Source: Gemmatimonadota bacterium (GTDB taxonomy: Bacteria; Gemmatimonadota; Gemmatimonadetes; Gemmatimonadales; Gemmatimonadaceae). From it: DNA of 64,000 nucleotides. Position 1 is the first letter of the stretch; every line of letters begins with the position of its first letter. A program made the translations under genes and the position numbers. Below the pieces are notes generated by a model. The model made no database searches, was not told where the DNA came from, and saw nothing but the letters and a program-made list of their open reading frames with translations. The stretch is from the NCBI GenBank assembly GCA_040388625.1, contig JAZKBK010000004.1, positions 372,001 through 436,000 on the forward strand. Direction: 5' to 3'. Below, piece by piece: positions 35,662 to 44,331 of the stretch.

Positions 35662-38661
35662 TCAGAAGGCCAGGCCGAGTGTAGCGTAGGCAGTCAGGCT
35701 CGACGCACCGGCGTACGCAGCCCCGCTCACAGGGTGTGCAAGCCCGAATCGGAACCGGTAAGGGACGTCGAACTGGAGCGCCGAATCCAGGTTCAGCTCC
35801 GCGCCCACCGACCCGAGCGTTGGCCCGGCATTGGACGAGGGTGAGCACGCAGGCGTCGCACGTGATGGGCAGAACGCGCGCGCTGCGTCGCCAAAAAAAG
35901 CCAGCGACGCACGGTCCAGGAAGAACGGAAACAGGCCCAGGGAGCGCGACGGCGCGGTCAGCGGCAGGCGGTACTCCGCGCTGAACGAAGACGCGTCGAT
36001 TCCGGTCTCGCTGCCGGCGGCAAAACCACGCGCCGGAAAGGTGCGCGTGCTGCTGCCGAACGTTATTCCGGGCACGATCTCGAAAGACTCGCCACTCACA
36101 CCACCGGCCGAATAAACGCTCGGCGACCTGTGATCGGCGGAGCCCACGGCCGCCCGAATCGCGATCACATGATGCGCGAAGCCCGGCAGATCCAGCGACT
36201 TGTACGCGGCGCCGACCGCAACCGCGCTCCGGCCTGCGACGCCCGTCGAAGCCTCCCAGCGCTGTCGCACGGAGCTCGAGAACGTCACACCATCCTCGGG
36301 CGAGATGCTCAACGCCGGCGACTGCGTGTTGGAGAACACGAAGCCGGCGACGAGCGACGGATAGTTGTGCGTCGCCGAGAAAAAGGAATCCAGCCTGGGC
36401 AGCAGATCACCCGGGCTGGATGCGTACCGATCACTCTCCAGCTCGGCGCCCACAGTGATGGCGGAGTAGGTCCTCACGCGTGGACGCGAGAAGGTCGCGT
36501 GCACGTTGACGAAGCGACTGCGCTCGCCCAAGTCGCCGACCTTGTGCCCGCTACCGGTGATGTTCGCGTACGTCCACGATTGCTCCAGTGACAGGGCGAG
36601 CCCCGGGTTGGTCCATCGATTGTAGGCGTAATCGAGCGACGCATCGATGTTGCTGTTGTGCGTGTTGACCGATACCTGCGCCACGTACGAGTGACGTCCG
36701 ATCACGTCCGATCCACCCGTCAGCGCACCGATCAGCGCGCCGCGGCCCGCGCCTACCTGTGCAAATGTCGGCGACCAGTACGCCGGAGCGAGTGTGCGCC
36801 ACGGCGAATAGGACCGCGCGCGGCTCGTATCGTCAGTCACGCGCCAGCGCGGATCGGTGGTTGGCTTCACATCCGGGATACGGGGCTGGGCCTGCCCAGT
36901 GCCGGCGCCGGACGATGACAGATCTGCATTGTTCACGGTCCACACGAGAATGTGGAATCCGTCGCCACGCAGCGCCGTCGTCGCAACACGTGCGGAATCC
37001 GTGCCTGCATTCACGACATCGACGCCATACACACCGCCGGGCTCCGCCGTGAGACGGACTGGTGCCACGCTCGCGAATTCCCCATCGCCAGGAACGATGC
37101 AAAGCTGTGATGCGCCGCTCAAGTCGGACGTGAAGAGAATCGATCGGCCGTCATTCGTCCACGCCGGCGACCGGAGCACTGCACTTTCTCTAACAGGAAC
37201 GTGCTCCACGCGACCGGTGCTGTCCATGACCACTATCTCGTTAGGCGCACCCATGATTCGCACTGCGACGATGTGCGCTCCGTCGGGAGACCAGCGCGGT
37301 GCGGCCCATTGCGTATCGAGCGAGGCCGTTGTGATCGGTGTGATGCGCGTGCCGTCGCGCGACACTCGCACGAGTCGTGTCGCACCGGGCACGGTCTGAA
37401 CCGCCACGATCTCGCCATCACCCCGCACACTCGGCGCGCTCAGACGCTTGCCGTGAGTGAGCCGCGTCTCCACGCCGGCGCGCGTTGCATACAGATCACC
37501 GCGCACGTGATAGCGATCGATGTAATCATCCTGCGAAAATACCGTCACGCCGTGGTGCGACGGATCGTTGACGTCCAGTGAATTGCGCCGAGAGAGACGG
37601 ACCGGTGTTTCACCGAGGCGCGCCCGATACAGCCCTGGGGTTTCGCGGCCGTCGTTCGCCGCAAACACCAGCGCCGAATCGCCGACCCAGCGCGGCTCGA
37701 CGATGTAGCGGCCGCCATCGGGGATCACGACCGCGCGCGACGAGGCGAAGGCCGCCGGAGTCGCTGCCGATTGCTGGCGCAGCGCTGCTGAATCGTCCAC
37801 CGCTCTCAGAACCGAATCGCGCCACTGGTTCCAGGAATGCGTGAAGGTCTCGCCGAATGCCCGCTTCGCTTCACGATCGAGCAAGAAAGGAATCATCGTC
37901 TCGCTCGAACGCTCGACGAACGCAGGGATCGCGGATGCGCCGTGGTCACGCGCGATGTCATCCCACAGGAACGATCCGTAAACGTACACCGACTGCCCGT
38001 ACGGAAAGCGCGAAGTTGCGAGCGACAGCTCGCTCAGCGACGGCGCAATGTGGTCGATCGCGGCCGACCGCACGACGGCGCTCTCGAAGCTCCCGTTCAA
38101 ACGGCCGCCGCTCGTGAATCGTGATTCGTAATAGACAGCGAGACCTTCAGTCAGCCATGAAGGAGTGTAATAGTTCGGAAAGAGAACGGGATTGCGCCCA
38201 AACACGGACTGAGCGGCGCGCCACCAGCCGCGGCTGCGATCGAGATGGAAGATATGCGTCAGCTCGTGCTGCAATACGAGCACCGTCCAGTCGTCGTAGC
38301 TCTCCAGCGTCGGGTCGTCGACTGGCGGACGCGCGTACATGATCACGCGAGGACGCGGGACCACGGTGGCCGATCCGTTGGATGCGTCGGTGCCATCGCT
38401 CACGACTATGTCGACGGGGCCGCGCGGCTTGACTAGCTCCGTCGCCAGATTCGCGTACGCGCGCTCGGCGACCGCCGCAGCGTGGCGCGCTTCGGCTTCG
38501 AGCGGAGGCGTGAAGTGAACTCTGAAGTGCGGCGTCTCGATCGTCCGCCACCGCTCGTTCACGGGCAGCTGCGCCGAAAGGCGGCTCACGGCGAATACGG
38601 AAATCGCCAATGCCGAGATTACGCGGACGACAATCTTTCGCCATCCAGCGATGAACGGCAT
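35662..38661 (-). CDS. Exported HExxH metallopeptidase with TolB-like propeller and barrel-like C-terminus
   Basis: The 999-residue protein has a signal peptide (about 11-31, ending LSAQ), a gluzincin peptidase domain (about 40-290) with VLQHELTHIFHL as the zinc site and LTEGLAVYYESR carrying the third ligand. A TolB-type repeat region (about 315-590) follows, with patterns such as 'A-P-R-W-S-P-D-G-A-H-I-V-A-V-R'. The C-terminal part (about 620-999) is rich in alternating polar/nonpolar residues and ends in a final Phe, typical of outer-membrane barrels. It starts one base after the amidase stop. The substrate is unknown. Confidence 0.85.
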   Translation of the reverse strand: MPFIAGWRKIVVRVISALAISVFAVSRLSAQLPVNERWRTIETPHFRVHFTPPLEAEARHAAAVAERAYANLATELVKPRGPVDIVVSDGTDASNGSATVVPRPRVIMYARPPVDDPTLESYDDWTVLVLQHELTHIFHLDRSRGWWRAAQSVFGRNPVLFPNYYTPSWLTEGLAVYYESRFTSGGRLNGSFESAVVRSAAIDHIAPSLSELSLATSRFPYGQSVYVYGSFLWDDIARDHGASAIPAFVERSSETMIPFLLDREAKRAFGETFTHSWNQWRDSVLRAVDDSAALRQQSAATPAAFASSRAVVIPDGGRYIVEPRWVGDSALVFAANDGRETPGLYRARLGETPVRLSRRNSLDVNDPSHHGVTVFSQDDYIDRYHVRGDLYATRAGVETRLTHGKRLSAPSVRGDGEIVAVQTVPGATRLVRVSRDGTRITPITTASLDTQWAAPRWSPDGAHIVAVRIMGAPNEIVVMDSTGRVEHVPVRESAVLRSPAWTNDGRSILFTSDLSGASQLCIVPGDGEFASVAPVRLTAEPGGVYGVDVVNAGTDSARVATTALRGDGFHILVWTVNNADLSSSGAGTGQAQPRIPDVKPTTDPRWRVTDDTSRARSYSPWRTLAPAYWSPTFAQVGAGRGALIGALTGGSDVIGRHSYVAQVSVNTHNSNIDASLDYAYNRWTNPGLALSLEQSWTYANITGSGHKVGDLGERSRFVNVHATFSRPRVRTYSAITVGAELESDRYASSPGDLLPRLDSFFSATHNYPSLVAGFVFSNTQSPALSISPEDGVTFSSSVRQRWEASTGVAGRSAVAVGAAYKSLDLPGFAHHVIAIRAAVGSADHRSPSVYSAGGVSGESFEIVPGITFGSSTRTFPARGFAAGSETGIDASSFSAEYRLPLTAPSRSLGLFPFFLDRASLAFFGDAARAFCPSRATPACSPSSNAGPTLGSVGAELNLDSALQFDVPYRFRFGLAHPVSGAAYAGASSLTAYATLGLAF

Positions 38662-38662
38662 T

Positions 38663-40294
38663 CTAGCGTTCGAAGGTTGCGAAGAACTTCTCCAATCCCC
38701 CTACGACGCCACGTGCGTAGGCTTCCTGATATTCCGGCGTTTTGATCGCTGATTCCTGATCGGGCATGATGATGAACAGTCCCTCTGCGAGTACGGCGGG
38801 AAACCACGTCGGACGACACACCGCAAGGTTCTGATAGAAAATGCCCCGGTCGCGCAATCCCAGCTCCGGTACCAGAGAATCCTGGACCGAGCGCGCGAGC
38901 AATCGGGAATGCGGATGAAAGTAATACGTCCCCGTGCCGTTGTCGCGGAACGGGTTCTGACCGTCCGCATCGGCGTTCAGGTGGATGGAGACGAACGCGT
39001 TGGCATTCGCCCGTCGCGCGAAGATGGGCCGATCGCCCAGTGCCACGGGGCCCGCGCCGGTGCGGGTCATGACGACGTGGGCGCCACGTGCTTGCAGGAG
39101 ATCGCGTACGCGAAGGCCTACCGCCAGCGTTGGTACCGGCTCCCAGAGACCGGTGGGACCTGTCGCACCGATCGGCGGATGGCCCGGGTCGACGACGATG
39201 GTCATTCCGCGCAGAGGCTCCGATGGATCGACCACCGGCGGCCGCCTGATGCGGAACTTGAGAATACCCTTCTCGTACAGTACTTCGTACCCGTAAACCG
39301 GACGCGTGAGCGTGAAGTGGTAGACAGTGCGAGTCCGCTCGGGAGACTGCATGGCTGCGGCTATGAGCGAGTCGGGAACCTGCCTCAGCTTCGTCGATGT
39401 AGTGGTATTGTAGAGTGTAAGAGTCAGCCCGCGTTCATCTTCGGCGACCACATACGCCGGAGGTGACGCGACACGCAGCTCGAGGTTCACGCTCGCGCGT
39501 CCCGGTGCGAGTGACGCGTGCGTCACGCGGAGCGGCTTCGCCGACGTGGATCGCCGACGCGGTTTGACATCGCGCCGGTCTACCCAGACGTCCTGTCCCC
39601 TGTCCAGCTGCACGCGGGCCATGTCGTCGCGATATTCCAGAACTCGCACTATGGTTCCCGGGAGTAGGAACCACTTGTAGTCACCCGTCGGAGTCGGGCG
39701 TCCGATGATGACGTTGTCGGTGTCACTCACGGTTCTGTCCAGCGAGTCATCGTGCAGCACCGCGACAATTGGATGCGCGAGCTCGGTGATCTCCGGAGTT
39801 ACAGGGGGTCGCGGCCCGATACCTTCTCGCGTGCGTGCGGGGAAACGGAGACGCACGGTGTCGCGGAGCGTGTAGGCTTCAAGATCGTACCACTGCGAAT
39901 CGGCAGGCGGGTTTGGAACCCAGCCGAGAAAGGCGCCATTTGGCCACACCGGCACGAGGTCGCCGTTGATGGTCAGCCCCGCGTTGCCGTTCCCCACCGA
40001 TCCGAACACGAAATTCGAATCGCGGGACCCGATGACGGCGTTCCGCGGCGGATAGACGACCTTGATCGCGAGCGGGCCGTCGACGTCGGGAACTGGGGGG
40101 AGCTTGGGATTGGGAGCGGGCAGTGGCGCTCTCGCGATCGTCAACGCGGCCGGCGCGGCGTGGCGCTCTGGCGGCGTCGGAACCGGCGCGGGTGCGGTAG
40201 ATGGCGGCGACTTGGCGCACGCCAGTCCCAAGGCCGCGGCGGCCAGCACCGCCCCGGGGGAAAAACGTCCTGGTGTGACGTGACAGCGGGGCAT
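38663..40294 (-). CDS. N-acetylmuramoyl-L-alanine amidase lipoprotein (Amidase_3)
   Basis: About 543 residues from the ATG 40294, where a lipobox LGLAC follows a signal peptide; the frame is open upstream but would overlap the PP2C gene. A Pro-rich linker, beta-rich middle domains (about 55-330, possibly SH3-like/AMIN-like) and the zinc amidase at the C-terminus (about 345-540) are visible. Zinc-site residues occur in VVDPGHPP, LWEPVPTL and SIHLNADAD, and the catalytic Glu in AEGLFI. It cleaves the bond between MurNAc and the stem peptide. The next gene starts one base after its stop codon. Confidence 0.9.
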   Translation of the reverse strand: MPRCHVTPGRFSPGAVLAAAALGLACAKSPPSTAPAPVPTPPERHAAPAALTIARAPLPAPNPKLPPVPDVDGPLAIKVVYPPRNAVIGSRDSNFVFGSVGNGNAGLTINGDLVPVWPNGAFLGWVPNPPADSQWYDLEAYTLRDTVRLRFPARTREGIGPRPPVTPEITELAHPIVAVLHDDSLDRTVSDTDNVIIGRPTPTGDYKWFLLPGTIVRVLEYRDDMARVQLDRGQDVWVDRRDVKPRRRSTSAKPLRVTHASLAPGRASVNLELRVASPPAYVVAEDERGLTLTLYNTTTSTKLRQVPDSLIAAAMQSPERTRTVYHFTLTRPVYGYEVLYEKGILKFRIRRPPVVDPSEPLRGMTIVVDPGHPPIGATGPTGLWEPVPTLAVGLRVRDLLQARGAHVVMTRTGAGPVALGDRPIFARRANANAFVSIHLNADADGQNPFRDNGTGTYYFHPHSRLLARSVQDSLVPELGLRDRGIFYQNLAVCRPTWFPAVLAEGLFIIMPDQESAIKTPEYQEAYARGVVGGLEKFFATFER

Positions 40295-40352
40295 GTGACA
40301 AAGGTAGTGGGACAGACAGTGACGGTCAGCATCCGTGGGTGTATTCTTCCCC

Positions 40353-41288
40353 ATGCCTGTTCGTGAAATTCCTGATCCACCGGCGGCGCCGCGCGGCCTC
40401 GTTGTCGTCGCGGGCGGCCGCACCGACGTCGGGCGGGTTCGGAACCTCAACGAAGATTCCTATCTCGTCGCTGCGCTGGGACGGGATGCGGTGGTAATGA
40501 AAGGGGCCACCACCACGCTGACAGTTCCTCACACGCCCGCGCTGCTGGTGGTAGCGGACGGCGTGGGTGGCGCCGCGTCCGGCGAGATCGCGAGTCTCAT
40601 GGCGACAGACACGATGTTCATCGAGCTGCGCCGCAGATACGAGTCGGAGTGGCCTCGCACGCCGGCTGGGGTCGAGTCCGCGCTGCGCTCCGCGATGTCT
40701 GCGGCCAACCACGTGATCTTCACCTACGCGTCCGGCAATCCACAACATCGCGGCATGGCCACTACCGCGACGCTTGCGCTGGTACATCAGTCGATCATCA
40801 CGATTGCGCAGGTCGGCGACAGTCGCGCATATCTGGTTCGCGGCGGCGAGGCGAGGCAGATCACCAAGGATCAATCGCTGATTCAGCGGCTGATCGATGC
40901 TGGTGAGATGACCGAAGGCGAGGCCGCGCACAGCGACCGTCGCAACATAATCCTGCAGGCACTCGGCTCCGAGGCGACTGTCATTCCCGACATGTATCGC
41001 GAGCAGGCGGAAGTTGGTGACGTTCTTGTGTTATGCAGCGATGGGCTGTCCAATCTTGTCGGCGCGAACGACATAGCGCGCATCGCGCTCGCAGACGACA
41101 ACATGGAAACCGTGTGCGAGCGACTCGTGTCCTGTGCCAATTCGCGCGGCGGCCACGACAATATTACAGTCGTGGCGGCGCGGTTCGAGCCCGCAGATCC
41201 GAACGAGCCACCACCGCCACCGCCGCCAACTACGCGGGAGTCAACTTCCCCAGGACTCTCGGACCGCGTGCGCCGGTGGCTCCGCTGA
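40353..41288 (+). CDS. PP2C-family Ser/Thr protein phosphatase
   Basis: About 311 residues, with the PP2C metal-site signature: VRNLNEDSYLV, VADGVGGAASGE (the two Asp residues bind Mn/Mg), GDSRAYLVRGGEARQITKDQS, LCSDGLSNLV and HDNITVVAARFEP. It ends in a Pro-rich and Arg-rich tail. Such phosphatases reverse Hanks-type kinases; a kinase gene is at 51203-52210. The start is ATG 40353 (GTG 40335 is an alternative). It is divergent from the amidase, and its 3' end overlaps the convergent anmK by 59 bases. Confidence 0.93.
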   Translation: MPVREIPDPPAAPRGLVVVAGGRTDVGRVRNLNEDSYLVAALGRDAVVMKGATTTLTVPHTPALLVVADGVGGAASGEIASLMATDTMFIELRRRYESEWPRTPAGVESALRSAMSAANHVIFTYASGNPQHRGMATTATLALVHQSIITIAQVGDSRAYLVRGGEARQITKDQSLIQRLIDAGEMTEGEAAHSDRRNIILQALGSEATVIPDMYREQAEVGDVLVLCSDGLSNLVGANDIARIALADDNMETVCERLVSCANSRGGHDNITVVAARFEPADPNEPPPPPPPTTRESTSPGLSDRVRRWLR

Positions 41289-42387
41289 CGTTCCCGGGCA
41301 CCCGCGCGAGATGCAGATATCCGAGCAGCGCGAACGCCACAGCCTCCTTTGCCTCGCCATCGTAGTACAGATCATCGAATGATGTAACACGTGCTGGCTG
41401 CATGGCGCCCCGCAGCGCATCCATCAATGAATCGTTGCGCGCACCGCCGCCGGACACGACCATCTCTGCATACGGCTCGTGGACGTAGCGTCGCACCGCA
41501 TCCGCGATCGACCCAGCTGTGAATGCCACCGCGGTTGCGATCACATCCGCGCTCGGACCATTCACGAGCGGTTGCAGCCGATCGGCGAACGGCGCACCGA
41601 AGTATTCGCGGCCGGTTGATTTGGGCGGTGCCTGTAAGAAGTACGGATCACGCAGAAGGGTTGCGACCACGTCGGCGTGCGCATTTCCGGATCGCGCGAT
41701 AGCGCCGCCCTCGTCAAAGCGAACGCCGGGATACAACTTGCGCACGAGATGATCGATCAACACCACCCCTGGTCCGGTGTCGAACGCGCGCACGCCCGCG
41801 ACGTCCCCGCCTGGCGGGACAACCGTCACGTTGCCGATGCCGCCAATGTTCTGGAGCAGGCGGAACTCGTTGCTGCTCGAGTACAGCAACGCGTCGGCAA
41901 TTGGAACGAGCGGCGCACCCTCGCCGCCTGCGGCAACGTCGCGAACACGAAAATCCGATACGACGTCAACGCCCGTTCGCTCCGCGATTACCGCGGATTC
42001 ACCAACCTGCCACGTTGCGCGACGCGGTGAGTGCCAGAGCGTCTGCCCATGCGAGGCGATCGCACGAACCTGACGCGAGTCGATGCGGGCACTCTCGATT
42101 GCGGAGAGCGCCGCAGCCGCAAGCCACTCTCCCAGATCGAATGCCAGCGCGCAATATTCCTCGGCGGTTCCGTGATTCATCGCCGACGCTAATCGCTCGC
42201 GCTGTTCTCCACTGTATGCGCTGCCGCTGAACGCCAACAGCTGGTGCTCGATTCGTTCGCCGGCGCTGGCGAAGCGCACGACGGCCGCAGAAATTCCGTC
42301 CAGCGACGTGCCGGACATCAGGCCGACGTAGATACCGTCCGCAGCCCCGTAGGCGGCTCCGTCAGCCGCCAAGTCCTCGTCACTCAT
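41230..42387 (-). CDS. anmK: Anhydro-N-acetylmuramic acid kinase
   Basis: The 385-residue kinase converts anhydroMurNAc from cell-wall turnover to MurNAc-6-phosphate. GLMSGTSLDGISAAVV (about 25-40) is the family ATP-binding signature; ASHGQTLWHSP and QNIGGIGNVTVVP are also typical. I use the ATG 42387, six bases inside a longer TTG frame. The gene overlaps murQ by eight bases, so the two recycling steps are made together. The 3' end overlaps the end of the PP2C gene by 59 bases. Confidence 0.95.
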   Translation of the reverse strand: MSDEDLAADGAAYGAADGIYVGLMSGTSLDGISAAVVRFASAGERIEHQLLAFSGSAYSGEQRERLASAMNHGTAEEYCALAFDLGEWLAAAALSAIESARIDSRQVRAIASHGQTLWHSPRRATWQVGESAVIAERTGVDVVSDFRVRDVAAGGEGAPLVPIADALLYSSSNEFRLLQNIGGIGNVTVVPPGGDVAGVRAFDTGPGVVLIDHLVRKLYPGVRFDEGGAIARSGNAHADVVATLLRDPYFLQAPPKSTGREYFGAPFADRLQPLVNGPSADVIATAVAFTAGSIADAVRRYVHEPYAEMVVSGGGARNDSLMDALRGAMQPARVTSFDDLYYDGEAKEAVAFALLGYLHLARVPGNVSGATGARGPRVLGKLTPA

Positions 42388-43297
42388 CTGCAACGGGCGG
42401 CGGCGCTCCGGGAACGACGCGCCGTATCACTCCACCGTGTTCCGCCAACATGCGCTCCGCTGCGAGGCGATCGACGCTCATCATCTGCATCACTATCGCT
42501 GTCTTCACGAGTCCGCCCGCCGCGGCCAGCAGCTCTCGCGCACGCTCGCGCGAGACGCCCGTCACCTCGATCATGATTCGCTCGGCACGATCGGTGAGCT
42601 TGGCATTCGTCGCGCGCATGTCGACCATCAGGTTGCCGTACGTCTTCCCAAGCAGAATCATCGCGCCGGTCGTGATCGTGTTGAGCACGAGCTTCGTCGC
42701 AGTTCCGGCCTTGAGGCGCGTGGATCCCGTAACGACTTCGGGGCCGACAACTGGCACAATCGCGATGTCGCAATCCACAAGCAGTGAATCTGGCGGTTGA
42801 GTGCAGGCAACGATTGCCGTGTGCGCACCCAGCTCGCGCGCGCGGTGAATCGCGCCGTGCACGAATGGCGTGGTTCCCGACGCTGCGATGCCGACCACGA
42901 AATCGAGTGGGCCCACGTTCCGCGTGTCCATCTCCTTCGCGCCCGCTGCAGGACTGTCCTCGGCGCCCTCCTGCGAGCGCGTGAGGGCCGGCGCACCGCC
43001 CGCAATGATTCCCTGCACCATCTCGGGATCGGTTCCGAAGGTCGGCGGACATTCGCTCGCGTCCAGCACGCCGAGCCTGCCCGATGTCCCCGCGCCGACG
43101 TAGAAGAGACGACCGCCAGCACGAAAAGTGGATGCGGCGGTGTCGACCGCACGCGCGATCGCCTCGCTCTGGCCTGCCACCACGCCGGCGATCGTGGCGT
43201 CTTCGTGATTCATGAGCGCAACTATCTCTTCCGCTGGCGCGAGGTCGATGTTCGCGGTTCGCGGGTTGCGCCGCTCGGTTGCTCTGTGATCTAGCAC
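42380..43297 (-). CDS. murQ: N-acetylmuramic acid 6-phosphate etherase
   Basis: The 305-residue SIS-domain enzyme splits MurNAc-6-phosphate into GlcNAc-6-phosphate and D-lactate. LFYVGAGTSGRLGVLDASECPPTFG (split here) is the sugar-binding loop, with GTDPEMVQGIIAGG and the C-terminal helical domain also present. Start GTG at 43297. It is the first gene of the anmK-murQ pair and is preceded by a strong terminator that separates it from the lipoprotein gene, so it is likely read from its own promoter in the 45 bases after the terminator. Confidence 0.95.
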   Translation of the reverse strand: MLDHRATERRNPRTANIDLAPAEEIVALMNHEDATIAGVVAGQSEAIARAVDTAASTFRAGGRLFYVGAGTSGRLGVLDASECPPTFGTDPEMVQGIIAGGAPALTRSQEGAEDSPAAGAKEMDTRNVGPLDFVVGIAASGTTPFVHGAIHRARELGAHTAIVACTQPPDSLLVDCDIAIVPVVGPEVVTGSTRLKAGTATKLVLNTITTGAMILLGKTYGNLMVDMRATNAKLTDRAERIMIEVTGVSRERARELLAAAGGLVKTAIVMQMMSVDRLAAERMLAEHGGVIRRVVPGAPPPVADE

Positions 43298-43341
43298 GAC
43301 GGGAAAGTTACCGCACCGGGACGGCGGTAACCATGTATGAA

Positions 43342-43371
43342 AAAAGCCCCGCTCGGGGGAGCGGGGCTTTT
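43342..43371 (-). terminator. Strong hairpin terminator after the glycine-zipper lipoprotein gene
   Basis: GCCCCGCT and AGCGGGGC form an 8-bp GC-rich stem with a 6-base loop, flanked by A-runs and T-runs on both sides. On the minus strand it is followed by TTTTTT, so it ends the 43400-44275 transcript. The symmetry could also stop plus-strand reading. Confidence 0.92.
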
Positions 43372-43399
43372 CATGGTGTTGCTCGGACCGAGCAGCCGA

Positions 43400-44275
43400 T
43401 CAGCTGGTGTGGACCTGAATCGGATCCTGCAACGCGATGGTGATGTTGCCGCCGTTCGGGACGCAACCTTCGTAATTGGCCGTGGTGGCAGCCGCTCCGG
43501 CACCCGCAGCCGCGCCCACCGCACCGCCGATGATGGTCGACTTGGTGCTGTGACCGAGTATCTGTCCGACCACCGCGCCAACAGCGGCGCCGGTTCCGAC
43601 TTTCTGCACGTCCTTGCTGGTCGGCTGATTCTTGACGCGATCAACCTGCGCGGAGCTGACCGACGCAGTCACCGGATACGTGTGTCCCCCGAAGCTGATG
43701 GACGTCACGCGGAAGCTCATCACGATCTTGTCGTTGATATTCTCGCTGCGCTTGAGCTGGGTGATCTCGAGCGAAGCCTTTGCGCCGGCCGGGATCGTTG
43801 CACCGTTGGAACCGGTGACCGAGTTTGCAACGGTTGCCGTTACAGTCTCACCCACGTGATTCGTATTGGTGCAGATGCGCGAGTTGGACGTGAGCGCGAT
43901 GGACGTACCGGCGGCGATCGTACCGAGCGGTGTTTCAGCGGCGCCGGGCGTGCGCGTTACCGTATTGCCGCTCGCGGTCGTCGACCTTGTTGGAGTGGTT
44001 GAATTCGCTCGTGTGGGTGCTGACTTTGTCGGTGTCCTGCGCGGCGCCGTGGCGCTTGCGGACGGAGCGGGAGCGGGCGTCTTTGCGGCGGGCACATCGT
44101 TCAGTGCCGGCTTTGCCGCGGTGTCCGCGTTGGCAAGCTGCATGTCGCGATTGAGCGTCGAGTCTTGTGCGAGTGTGTCGTTCTTTTTCTCACCGCTGCA
44201 TGCGGCAACAGCGACCAGCATCAGCACTGCCGGGACCGCGACTAACGCACGCGCACGCTGCATATATTTTGACAT
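43400..44275 (-). CDS. Glycine-zipper lipoprotein
   Basis: The 291-residue protein has a lipobox (AVAACSG near residue 27), then a Thr/Ser/Ala/Pro-rich low-complexity linker (about 50-110). A beta-rich domain (about 115-220) follows, with an SH3-like look, and then a glycine-zipper pair in GAAVGAVVGQILG and IGGAVGAAAGAGAAAT. Glycine-zipper lipoproteins sit in the outer membrane and affect envelope integrity. A good AGAGGAG precedes the ATG. It is transcribed alone and ends at the hairpin terminator. Confidence 0.8.
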   Translation of the reverse strand: MSKYMQRARALVAVPAVLMLVAVAACSGEKKNDTLAQDSTLNRDMQLANADTAAKPALNDVPAAKTPAPAPSASATAPRRTPTKSAPTRANSTTPTRSTTASGNTVTRTPGAAETPLGTIAAGTSIALTSNSRICTNTNHVGETVTATVANSVTGSNGATIPAGAKASLEITQLKRSENINDKIVMSFRVTSISFGGHTYPVTASVSSAQVDRVKNQPTSKDVQKVGTGAAVGAVVGQILGHSTKSTIIGGAVGAAAGAGAAATTANYEGCVPNGGNITIALQDPIQVHTS

Positions 44276-44331
44276 GGGGCTCCTCTAAAAATGGCTTTGT
44301 CAGGCTCAGTCCCGTTCAAAGCGCAATCGGT

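Noticed and set aside
40295-40450. Longer N-terminus for the LytC-type amidase
   Set aside because: A lipobox signal peptide starts at 40294 and the extension overlaps the PP2C gene.
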